Part shown: piece after piece, positions 46,553 to 56,606 of the stretch
How the letters are laid out: the number at the start of each line of letters is the position of its first letter
Position numbering within the stretch: the first letter of the stretch is position 1
Source: Paucidesulfovibrio longus DSM 6739
GTDB lineage: Bacteria > Desulfobacterota > Desulfovibrionia > Desulfovibrionales > Desulfovibrionaceae
NCBI RefSeq assembly: GCF_000420485.1
Contig: NZ_ATVA01000017.1
Location: forward strand, 203,019-267,018
Direction: 5' to 3'
Length of the DNA: 64,000 nt
Program-made: the position numbers and the translations under genes
Notes under the pieces: model-generated
Told to the model about the DNA's origin: nothing
Databases searched by the model: none
Seen by the model: the letters and a program-made list of their open reading frames with translations, nothing else

Positions 46553-47662
46553 ATGCACGAATACGCCGCATTCCCCCACGAAAGCGCCCGCGAAGAGGCC
46601 GATCCGCTGCGCTCGGCTCCGGCTGCGCCGCCCGCCGGGCTCTACGCCCTGCTGCAAACGGCGTCGCTGGGATACAAGTCCTTCCTGGCGCTGCGGGCCG
46701 CCCTGGACGTGGGGCTCTTCGCCCATCTGGAGGAGCCGCAGGACGCGGACGCCCTTGCCGAACGCCTGGGCCTGGACCGCCGGATCCTGTCGCCGCTCTG
46801 CGGGCTGCTCGCCCAGTGGGGGCTGCTGGCAGAGGAGGACGGCAGGCTGCGCACCTCGGACGAAGCCCGGATATGGCTTGATCCGGACAGCCCCCTGCGG
46901 CAGCAGCCCGTGACCGAGAACATGGGCGAAACCTTCCGCCTCTGGGAGCGGCTCGACAGCGCGCTGATTCAGGGCCCGTTCGACCCGCAGCGGGCGGGCA
47001 TCTTCGGCGGGGCCTTCCTCCCGGCCCTGGCCGCCGAGGCCCTCACAGGCGAGGTGCAGCGCACCGCCGACCTGGTGGCGGCCGCTCCGGGCTTCGAAGA
47101 CCTGCGCGACCTGATCGACCTGGGCGGGGGGCACGGACTTTACTCCCTGGCGCTCTGCGCGCGCAGCCGAGAATTGCGGGCCGAGATCCTCGACCTGGAG
47201 GGCGTTCGCGACATGGCCGAGGCCAACATCGCCCGCTTCGGGGATGGTCGCGTGCGCTTCACCGCCGGGGACATCCGCAGCGCGTCCCTGGGCCGGGAAC
47301 GGGACGCGGCGCTGCTCTTCTACAATCCCGGCGGCAAGCGGGCCGACCTGCTGGAACGCATCCGCGCCTGCCTGCGGCCCGGCGGACTGTTCGTGTCCAA
47401 GCACGTCTTCTACGCCCGGAACGAAGGCTCCAAGAGCCCGCTGGCGGACCTGGAGTGGAACCTGACCGCGTTTCCTGGGGTGCACAAGCAGGCCAACGTC
47501 TATCGATTCGACGGCGATCTCTGCACCGAGGAATACCTGGCCCTGCTGGAACGGCATTTCGAGATTCTCGCGGACCACGGGCCAGAGGCGTTCGCCGCGC
47601 CGGACCTGGGAAAGTTCGGGGACCGGCTTGACTCCCGACTGATCGTGGCCCGCAGACGCTGA
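46553..47662 (+). CDS. SAM-dependent O-methyltransferase-like enzyme with N-terminal winged helix
   Basis: A 369-residue methyltransferase with the layout of the COMT-like family: an N-terminal winged-helix dimerisation domain (ALRAALDVGLFAHLEEPQDADALAERLGLDRRILSPLCGLLAQWGLL) and a C-terminal class I fold. Motif I is DLIDLGGGHGLYSLAL, and LRPGGLFVSKHVF is the post-strand motif. Such enzymes methylate small molecules. Its place between an outer-membrane receptor and a metal-type ABC transporter suggests it alters a metal ligand or chelate; this is inferred. It starts 70 bases after the receptor stop, beyond a strong hairpin. Confidence 0.87.
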   Translation: MHEYAAFPHESAREEADPLRSAPAAPPAGLYALLQTASLGYKSFLALRAALDVGLFAHLEEPQDADALAERLGLDRRILSPLCGLLAQWGLLAEEDGRLRTSDEARIWLDPDSPLRQQPVTENMGETFRLWERLDSALIQGPFDPQRAGIFGGAFLPALAAEALTGEVQRTADLVAAAPGFEDLRDLIDLGGGHGLYSLALCARSRELRAEILDLEGVRDMAEANIARFGDGRVRFTAGDIRSASLGRERDAALLFYNPGGKRADLLERIRACLRPGGLFVSKHVFYARNEGSKSPLADLEWNLTAFPGVHKQANVYRFDGDLCTEEYLALLERHFEILADHGPEAFAAPDLGKFGDRLDSRLIVARRR

Positions 47663-47677
47663 CCAAACGGAGGAACC

Positions 47678-48585
47678 ATGCCTTGCAACGGATCATGCCG
47701 CGCCGTCCTTGGCGCGCTGTTTCTGCTGGCGACGCTGTGCGTCGCCTCGACTCCGGCCCGGGCCGCGAACGACGTCTGCGAAACATGCGGGGATCACGCC
47801 CCGCTCCGCATCCTGGCCGGAACCAGCATCGCGGCCGACATCGTGAGCGATCTGTGCGGCCCGGCGGCCGCGGTCCGGCTTCTGATTCCGGGCGGAGCCT
47901 GCCCGGGCCATTACGACCTGCGCCCCGGCGACCTGCGCTTTCTCGGCGGGGCCCAGCTGTTGGTTCTGGAATCCTTCCAGTCCGAGATGCCGAACATGCG
48001 CGACCTGATCCGAGCGGCGCGCAATGAACAGCTCCAAATTTTTGTGCTGCCCGAGGCCGAAAGCGCCATGCTGCCCGAAGCCCAGGAACGCCTGACCCTG
48101 GCCCTGGCCAAGGAGCTGGCCCGGCTGCGGCCAGAGCTGGCCTCCCGGCTGGAGCGGGCCACCGCAGAGCGGATCGCCCGCGTGCGCGAGGTGGCCGGAG
48201 AGCAGCGCGCCCGGCTCGAAAAGGCCGGAACGCCAGGAACGGTTGCGCTTTCATCGGCGCTCCAGGCCTCGTTCGCCCGCTGGGCCGGGCTGGACGTGGC
48301 CGCCACCTACGGAAGGCCTGAGGATCTGACCCCGGAGCGCTTCGGGGAGCTTCAGGACATCGGCGCGAAACGCGGCGCGAGGCTGGTGCTGGACAACGTC
48401 CAGAGCGGACCGGGCGCGGGGCGCGGGCTGGCCGAGACTCTGGGGGCGGGCCGGGCCGAGCTGACCTCCTTTCCGGGCGGGTTCCCGGACGCACCCGAAG
48501 GCCGGGAAGACAATGACGGACGCTGGGAGTCCGCTTTCATCGCCAACGTGAACCGCGTGCTGGCCGCCCTGGGGGGCGCGGGCTC

Positions 48586-48589
<4 letters not shown>
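47678..48589 (+). CDS. ZnuA-like periplasmic metal-binding protein with altered ligands
   Basis: A 303-residue cluster A-I (zinc/manganese type) solute-binding protein. A signal peptide ends near TPARA. The fold is seen in LRILAGTSIAADIVSDLCGPAAAVRLLIPGG, the first metal His in GHYDLRPGDLRFL, and the long backbone helix around residues 135-185. Where ZnuA-type proteins have a second His (VxxSHxAFxY) this one reads VALSSALQASF, and the following Glu/Asp ligands are not evident. The mature N-terminus has a Cys-x2-Cys and His (CETCGDH). GGAGG precedes the ATG. The ATPase gene overlaps its stop by four bases. Confidence 0.87.
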
Positions 48590-49380
<791 letters not shown>

Positions 49381-49417
49381 CGCCCGGCGAACACGCCGCA
49401 AACGAACGGGGAGACGC

Positions 49418-50326
49418 ATGGACTGGGGATTTCTGGACTACGGCTTCATGCAGAAGGCCTATCTGGCCGGACTGCTCGGCGGCGCGTCCTGCGCGGCCAC
49501 GGGCGTGCTCGTGGTGACCATGCGCATCACGGCCATCGGCATCTGCATGGCCCACGCAGCCTTTGCCGGGGCGCTGCTGGGCATCCTGCTCGGAGTGGAC
49601 TGGCTGCTTCCAGCCTTCGCCTTCAGCCTGATTTCGGCCGGGCTGATCGGCCCGCTCTCGGACAGGGCGGACTTCGCCCCGGAAACCGTGGTGGGCATCG
49701 TCTTCTCCGCCATGCTCGGACTGGCCTTCCTGTTCCTGGGGCTCATGTCCGGGGCGCGCACCAGCGCGCTGAACCTCTTCTGGGGAAGCATCCTCACGGT
49801 GGAGCGCACGGACCTCACGCTCATGGCCCTGGTCTGCGTCCTGCTCCTGCTCGGCCTGACCCTGTTCTTCAAGGAAGTCCGCGCCGTTCTCTGCCATCGC
49901 GGCGTGGCCCTGGCCGTGGGCATTCCAGCCACGGCCATCTACTACGCCATGCTCATCTGCACCGGGCTCACGGTCACGGCCTCCCTGCGCAGCATCGGCG
50001 GCCTGCTGATCTACAGCCTGGTCATCAACCCGGCTGCGGCCGCATACCAGCTTTCCTACGACCTCAAGCGCATTTTTCTGCTGGCCGTGGTCTTCGGCGT
50101 GACCTCCTGCTGGGTGGGGCTGACCTGCTCCTGGTGGCTGGACGTGCCCTCGGGCGCGGTGATCGTGCTCATCTCCACGCTGCTCTTCGTCCTGGCCACG
50201 CTGCTTTCCCCGAAGAAGCGCTCCCTGTCCCGGCGGGAGCGTCTGGAAATCGGGTATTCCTCCGGAATCGAAGCCCGCAAGAACGACGCGGCCACGGCGC
50301 GCGCATCGCTGTCCGCAAAGGAGTGA
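49418..50326 (+). CDS. Metal-type ABC transporter permease (ABC-3 family)
   Basis: A 302-residue inner-membrane protein with about eight hydrophobic segments, of the ABC-3 family (ZnuB/MntB/TroC). It has the early LAGLLGGASCAATGVLVVTMRITAIGICMAHAAFAGALLG region, with its conserved His-Ala, and GGLLIYSLVINPAAAAYQL near the coupling loop. The C-terminal 35 residues are cytoplasmic and basic. Its TGA overlaps the ATG of an alternative start of the next methyltransferase gene, so the latter belongs to the same operon. Confidence 0.93.
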   Translation: MDWGFLDYGFMQKAYLAGLLGGASCAATGVLVVTMRITAIGICMAHAAFAGALLGILLGVDWLLPAFAFSLISAGLIGPLSDRADFAPETVVGIVFSAMLGLAFLFLGLMSGARTSALNLFWGSILTVERTDLTLMALVCVLLLLGLTLFFKEVRAVLCHRGVALAVGIPATAIYYAMLICTGLTVTASLRSIGGLLIYSLVINPAAAAYQLSYDLKRIFLLAVVFGVTSCWVGLTCSWWLDVPSGAVIVLISTLLFVLATLLSPKKRSLSRRERLEIGYSSGIEARKNDAATARASLSAKE

Positions 50327-50331
50327 TGAAT

Positions 50332-50943
50332 ATGTATGATGGAAAGGCGGCCTTTTTCGATGCCCAGGCGGAAGCGCCCTGGGCCGACGGCGAATATGGA
50401 CCCGAAGAGCGGGCCAAGCTGAAGCGTCTATTCGGGCTGCTGCCGGACCTGCGCGGCGCTGCCGTGCTGGAGCCGGGCTGCGGCACCGGCCGGCTGACCC
50501 GGGAACTTTCCGAGGCCGTGGGCGGCGAAGGCGCGGTGTTGGCCCTGGACATCAGCCCGCGCATGGTCGCCGTGGCCCGCAAGCGGCTGGGCGACAGCGG
50601 CAACGTTGAGCTGCGCGTGGCCGAGCTGGAGACCTGCGAGCTGTCCGGGCGGGTCTTCGACGCGGTCCTCTGCCACCAGGTCTTCCCCCACTTCAACGAC
50701 CAGTCCCTGGCCCTGACGCGCATTGCCGGATTGCTGCGCTCTACGGGCCTGCTCGTGATCTCCCACTTCATCGGCCGGGAGCGCATCAACGACGTGCACC
50801 GCAAGGCCGGAACCGCCGTGGAGGCGGACCTGCTTCCCGAAGAGCCGGAGATGCGCGCCCTGCTGGAGGCGGCGGGCTTCGAGATCCTGCATTACGAAGA
50901 CGAGGACGAGCGCTACCTGCTCTCCGCCCGGCTGCGGGGCTGA
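50332..50943 (+). CDS. Class I SAM-dependent methyltransferase (second of operon)
   Basis: A 203-residue methyltransferase of the Methyltransf_11/25 type. Motif I is VLEPGCGTGRLTREL, the acidic residue after strand 2 is in VLALDISPRMVAVARKRL, and FDAVLCHQVFPHFND and LRSTGLLVISHFIGRERIN follow. The sequence HxVxPHF..Q is a recognisable pattern of small-molecule methyltransferases. The start at 50332 lies eight bases from AAAGGAG; an ATG at 50326 overlaps the permease stop. It is the last gene of the receptor-methyltransferase-ABC set and faces rlmN. Confidence 0.85.
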   Translation: MYDGKAAFFDAQAEAPWADGEYGPEERAKLKRLFGLLPDLRGAAVLEPGCGTGRLTRELSEAVGGEGAVLALDISPRMVAVARKRLGDSGNVELRVAELETCELSGRVFDAVLCHQVFPHFNDQSLALTRIAGLLRSTGLLVISHFIGRERINDVHRKAGTAVEADLLPEEPEMRALLEAAGFEILHYEDEDERYLLSARLRG

Positions 50944-50957
50944 AGCCGCGCCGGAGA

Positions 50958-52001
50958 CTACTTCCCCTTCCCCGCCTTGAGCTGGCCGCAGGCGGCCTTG
51001 ATGTCCGCGCCCATGGAGCGGCGGATCGTGGCGGTCATGCCCTTGTCCCAGAGCAGCTTTTCGAAGCGGATGACCTGATCCGGGTCCGGGGAGCGGTAGG
51101 GGTCGTTCTCCGTGGCGTTGTAGGCGATGAGGTTGACCTTGCAGCGGCGCTGGCCGAGCAGCCTGGCCAGTTGCTTGGCGTGCTCCAGGGAGTCGTTGAC
51201 CCCGCCGAGCAGCAGGTATTCGAAGGTGATGCGCTCGCGCGGGCGCAGGGGAAAGCGGTCGAGGCAGGCCAGCAGTTCGTCCAGCGGCACCCTGGCCGCC
51301 TTGGGCATGATCTGTTCGCGCAGCTCCTGGGTGGGCGCGTGCAGCGAGATGGCGGGCAGGGCCAGCTCGGACTTGCCGAGAATGTCGAGCTGCTTCGGCA
51401 GGCCCACGGTGGAAACCGTGGCGCGCCGCCAGGAAATCTTCAGGCCCAGGTTGTTGTTCATGGAGCGCAGCGCGTCCATGAGGTTGTCCAGGTTGTTCAG
51501 AGGCTCGCCCATGCCCATGAACACGAGGTTGCGCAGGTCGGCCAGGCCGTTGTCCGCGAGATAGCGGCGGCCCACGAGGATCTGGCCCAGGATTTCGCCG
51601 TGGGTCATGTTCCGCTCGAAGCCCATCAGCCCGGTGTTGCAGAAGGTGCAGGCCATGGCGCAGCCCACCTGCGTGGAAAGGCATTGGGTGTAGCGGCCCT
51701 GCACGCTGGGAATGAGCACGGTCTCGATGAGCCTGCCGTCCTCCAGGGAGAGCAGGAACTTGACCGTGCCGTCCTGGGAGCGTTGCAGGTCCACCACCTC
51801 GGGCCAGCGCACGTAGGAAATCAGGGGCAGGCGCATACGCAGGTCTTTGGAAAGGTTCGTCATTTCCTCGAAGCCGCGGGCGTCCTGCTGCCAGATCCAG
51901 CGCCAGATCTGCTGGGTGCGGAAACGCGGTTCGCCGAGGGTTTCCACGACGAACGCCTCAAGGCGGTCATAGGTAAGGTCGAGCAGGTTGATCTTGGTCA
52001 T
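50958..52001 (-). CDS. rlmN: 23S rRNA/tRNA adenosine C2-methyltransferase
   Basis: A 347-residue dual-specificity radical SAM methyltransferase that modifies A2503 of 23S rRNA and A37 of some tRNAs. The radical SAM Cys are C114, C118 and C121 in VGCAMACTFCNTGLMGF. The catalytic C-terminal Cys338 lies in IKAACGQLKAG. Conserved NLVFMGMGEPLNN and LAISLHAP-type (ALPAISLHAPTQELRE) motifs are present. It is a single gene convergent with the upstream operon. Confidence 0.95.
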   Translation of the reverse strand: MTKINLLDLTYDRLEAFVVETLGEPRFRTQQIWRWIWQQDARGFEEMTNLSKDLRMRLPLISYVRWPEVVDLQRSQDGTVKFLLSLEDGRLIETVLIPSVQGRYTQCLSTQVGCAMACTFCNTGLMGFERNMTHGEILGQILVGRRYLADNGLADLRNLVFMGMGEPLNNLDNLMDALRSMNNNLGLKISWRRATVSTVGLPKQLDILGKSELALPAISLHAPTQELREQIMPKAARVPLDELLACLDRFPLRPRERITFEYLLLGGVNDSLEHAKQLARLLGQRRCKVNLIAYNATENDPYRSPDPDQVIRFEKLLWDKGMTATIRRSMGADIKAACGQLKAGKGK

Positions 52002-52304
52002 ATGGCCGAACTTTGTGTCGCGCGGGCGCGGGTGTCAAGGCCGGGCATCGTTCTGCGGCCCCGCGCCCGGACGAGCGCGCGCTCGGAAAAGCCCGCCCGA
52101 TAATAATGGACGCCAACCGCTTTCAATCAGACGATTTTTCCAGGACTTCCCGATCGTCCGCGAACAGGCGGCCGACGGACGTCACGCGAACGCCATCTCC
52201 CCAGTTGGAAAAATCCGGGATTTGTAGCATATAGGCGAGGGAAGCGCCGCTGCGCCAGACCCGACGCAGGCGCGACCGGGCCGAACAACAACCAGGAGGA
52301 AGCC
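52002..52304. other. Divergent intergenic region rlmN/pgi
   Basis: No gene is visible in these 303 bases. A weak promoter candidate for pgi (TTGGAA near 52205 and a CATATA/TATAGG stretch near 52230) and the GGAGG site before pgi are the only signals seen. Confidence 0.4.
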
Positions 52305-53648
52305 ATGACCGCCGACAGACTTGACTGGACCAATGCCGGGTTCGCCGACCTGGACGACGCGCAATACCGCGCGCGTGCGGGGGAGCTGGCCGAATTGCTC
52401 GGCTCGGAGGTTTCCGGAGGCAAGCTGCCCTTCCTGCGCATGGACTTCGTGCCGGAACTCCTGCCGGAGCTGGACGCGCTGATCCCCTGGCTGCGCGGCT
52501 TCGAGCACATGCTCCTGCTCGGCATCGGCGGCTCGGCCCTGGGCGCGCGCGCCTTGCAGAAGGCTTTTGCCCCCGGCCAGGACCAGCCCGGCCACAGCGG
52601 CCCCTGGCTCTGGATCGCGGACAACGTGGACGCGGGCTTCCTGGACGTCTGCATGGACAGGCTGCCCGCGGAGAAAACCGTGGTGGTCACGGTGTCCAAA
52701 TCCGGCGGGACCATCGAGACCGTGGGCCAGTATTTCCTGATGCGCGACTGGATGCGCGCCCGGCTGGGCGACGCCTGGCAGGAGCACATGCTCCTGGTCA
52801 CGGACGCCGAGGCCGGTTTTCTGCGCGGCGAGGCCCGCGAGCAGGGCATCCGCTCCCTGCCCGTGCCGGACAACCTCGGCGGGCGCTATTCGGTGCTCTC
52901 CGCCGTGGGCATGATTCCGGCGGCGTTCCTGGGGCTGGACTGCCGCGCGCTGATCGACGGCGCGCGCGAGGTGGCCGCCCCCCTGGCCAAGCCCGGCCTG
53001 ACCGGGACCGCCCTGGCCGCGCACCCCGCCTTCGAGCTGGCGGTCTGGGCGCGTTCGCTCATGGACGCCGGGTTTGCCGAAATGATTTTTTTCACCTACA
53101 TTCCGCCCATGGCTTCGTTCGGAGACTGGTTCGCCCAGCTCTGGGCCGAGAGCCTGGGCAAGCAGGGCAAGGGCAGCCAGCCCATCCCGGCGGTGGGGGT
53201 CACGGACCAGCACTCCGTGAACCAGATGTTCCTGGACGGCCCGCGCAACAAGGCCTGCATCTTCCTGACCAGTCCGAGCCAGCCCAGGGGGCCGAGATTC
53301 CCGGCGGACCTGCCGGAGAAGTTCGCCTATGTGCGCGGCAAGGATTTCGGCGAGCTGATCCACGCCGAAGGTCTGGGAACGCGCATGGCGCTGAGCAAGT
53401 GCGGCGTGCCCCTGGTGGAGGTCCGCCTGGACCGTCCGGACGCCCGCGCCGCCGGTAAGCTCATCGCGCTTTTGGGCGCGGCCACCCTGCTGACCGGCTG
53501 GCTCATGGGCATCAACCCCGTGGACCAGCCCGCCGTGGAGCTGGGCAAGCGGCTGGCCAAGGCGCGCCTCGGCGCGGACGGACTCGCGGACGAAAAGGCC
53601 GACCTGGACGCGTTTCTCGGCGCGCAACGGAACGAGCAGGAGTTCTAA
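52305..53648 (+). CDS. pgi: Glucose-6-phosphate isomerase
   Basis: A 447-residue glycolysis/gluconeogenesis enzyme that interconverts glucose-6-phosphate and fructose-6-phosphate. Sugar-phosphate-binding segments LLLGIGGSALGARAL and VTVSKSGGTIETVGQY are intact, and the later QLWAESLGKQGKGSQPIPAVG and TDQHSVNQMFLDGP stretches match the family. Its length is that of the shorter bacterial form. GGAGG precedes the ATG. The sensor kinase gene starts 20 bases after its stop, so these may be co-transcribed. Confidence 0.95.
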   Translation: MTADRLDWTNAGFADLDDAQYRARAGELAELLGSEVSGGKLPFLRMDFVPELLPELDALIPWLRGFEHMLLLGIGGSALGARALQKAFAPGQDQPGHSGPWLWIADNVDAGFLDVCMDRLPAEKTVVVTVSKSGGTIETVGQYFLMRDWMRARLGDAWQEHMLLVTDAEAGFLRGEAREQGIRSLPVPDNLGGRYSVLSAVGMIPAAFLGLDCRALIDGAREVAAPLAKPGLTGTALAAHPAFELAVWARSLMDAGFAEMIFFTYIPPMASFGDWFAQLWAESLGKQGKGSQPIPAVGVTDQHSVNQMFLDGPRNKACIFLTSPSQPRGPRFPADLPEKFAYVRGKDFGELIHAEGLGTRMALSKCGVPLVEVRLDRPDARAAGKLIALLGAATLLTGWLMGINPVDQPAVELGKRLAKARLGADGLADEKADLDAFLGAQRNEQEF

Positions 53649-53668
53649 CCTATCAGGAGTTCTCGGGT

Positions 53669-55108
53669 TTGACCCCTTCAGCCATCAGCCGGGCCATGCC
53701 GCTGCAATTCGTCAAGGTGCTCTCCTGGAGCATCCTGCTGCTCATCCTGGCCTTCAACCTGGGACTCTCCTTCTTCATCTCCAACTACGCGGAAAACACG
53801 CTCCTGGAGAAGCAGAAGGAATTCAGCCTGCTACTGGCCGAGAACCTCAGCCACCAGATCTACACCCGCTTCACCCTGCCCACCCTCGTGGGCTACGGGC
53901 GCATCCGGCTGCGCAACGACGAGCAGTTCACCCGCCTGGACCAGACCGTGCGCACCACGATCCACAGCTTCCGCGTGGAGGAAGTGCGCATCTATTCCCT
54001 GGACCAGACCATTTCCTATTCGACCACCAAGGAATTCGTGGGCGACAAGGGCGAAAGCAGCAAATACCTGGACATCGCCCTCACGGACCAAGTCTACAGC
54101 TTCGACCTGCACAGCACCATCTCGCGCCTGGGCGCGCTGGTGCGCTTCAACATGCCGCCCGGCACCATGAAGCTCCAGACCTACTACCCGCTGCGCTCCG
54201 AGGAAAACCTCAGCGGCGGTCCCACGGGCCACCTCATGGGCGTGCTGGAATTCACCCAGGACATCACCCACGAATACGCCAAGGTCGTCAATTTCGAGCG
54301 CCTGGTCGTGGCCTCGGCCCTGGTCACCTCGCTGCTGCTCTTCTACGTGATCATGACCGTGCTGCGGCGCACCGAGCGGCTCAACGAGATCCGCCTGGAA
54401 GAAAAGGAACGCCTCGAACGCGAGCTGATGCAGCAGGAAAAGCTGGCGGGCATGGGCCGGATGGTGGCGGGCGTGGCCCACGAAATCCGCAACCCCCTGG
54501 GCATCATCCGCTCCACCTCCGAACATCTGCTGAAAAAGGCGCTCAAGGAGGAAAACCCCCAGAGCCGCCTCCTGGAGGCCATCCACGAGGAGTCGAAGCG
54601 TCTTTCCAAGGTGGTCACGGACTTCCTGGACTACGCGCGGCCCAAGCAGCCCGCCATGAACGACGTGGACGTGAGCCGCGTCGTCGAGCAGGTGGCCGTC
54701 TTCCTGGAGCACGAATGCTCGGAAAAGGGCGTGGTCATCGAACGGGACGTGCAGGATGGGCTCATGGTCCGGGGCGACAAGGACCAGCTCTACCGGGCCT
54801 TCTACAACATCGTGGCCAACTCCATCCAGGCCCTGAACGGGCCGGGCTCCATCACCATCAAGGCCGCCCACGAGGTGGACGTGGTCCACATGATCTTCAT
54901 GGATTCCGGGCCGGGCTTCGCGCCGGAACACATGGACAAGCTCAAGGATCCCTTCTTCACCACCAAGGACACGGGCACGGGCCTGGGCCTGGCCATCGTG
55001 GGCAGCATTTTCGAAGGCCACGGCGCGGACTGGTCGCTCTCCTGCGGCATGGAAGGCGGCGCGCGCGTGGACGTGATCTTTCCCGTGCAGGAAACGGTCG
55101 CCAACTAA
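53669..55108 (+). CDS. Membrane sensor histidine kinase paired with a sigma-54 response regulator
   Basis: A 479-residue kinase. A TM helix at about 18-38 and another at 212-232 flank a periplasmic sensor of about 170 residues with no named domain. HisKA contains H271 in VAGVAHEIRNPLGIIRSTSEHLL, and HATPase_c has NIVANSIQAL, DSGPGF and TGTGLGLAIV. The start is taken as TTG at 53669, nine bases from AGGAG; the first ATG at 53696 has no ribosome-binding site. The response regulator follows after 46 bases and is its partner. Confidence 0.92.
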   Translation: MTPSAISRAMPLQFVKVLSWSILLLILAFNLGLSFFISNYAENTLLEKQKEFSLLLAENLSHQIYTRFTLPTLVGYGRIRLRNDEQFTRLDQTVRTTIHSFRVEEVRIYSLDQTISYSTTKEFVGDKGESSKYLDIALTDQVYSFDLHSTISRLGALVRFNMPPGTMKLQTYYPLRSEENLSGGPTGHLMGVLEFTQDITHEYAKVVNFERLVVASALVTSLLLFYVIMTVLRRTERLNEIRLEEKERLERELMQQEKLAGMGRMVAGVAHEIRNPLGIIRSTSEHLLKKALKEENPQSRLLEAIHEESKRLSKVVTDFLDYARPKQPAMNDVDVSRVVEQVAVFLEHECSEKGVVIERDVQDGLMVRGDKDQLYRAFYNIVANSIQALNGPGSITIKAAHEVDVVHMIFMDSGPGFAPEHMDKLKDPFFTTKDTGTGLGLAIVGSIFEGHGADWSLSCGMEGGARVDVIFPVQETVAN

Positions 55109-55154
55109 TCGCAACCAACCGGGCCCCGCGCCCGGAACCACAGGGCATTTCGAC

Positions 55155-56528
<1,374 letters not shown>

Positions 56529-56606
56529 GCCGCGCGGGCCGGACCTGTCCGCCGACGTTTACACCCGCCGCTCTTGCGGGCATCATGGCCCCACAGAGCT
56601 TGATGC

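Noticed and set aside
53696..55108. ATG at 53696 as the start of the sensor kinase
   Set aside because: There is no ribosome-binding site before it, while the TTG at 53669 has AGGAG at good spacing.
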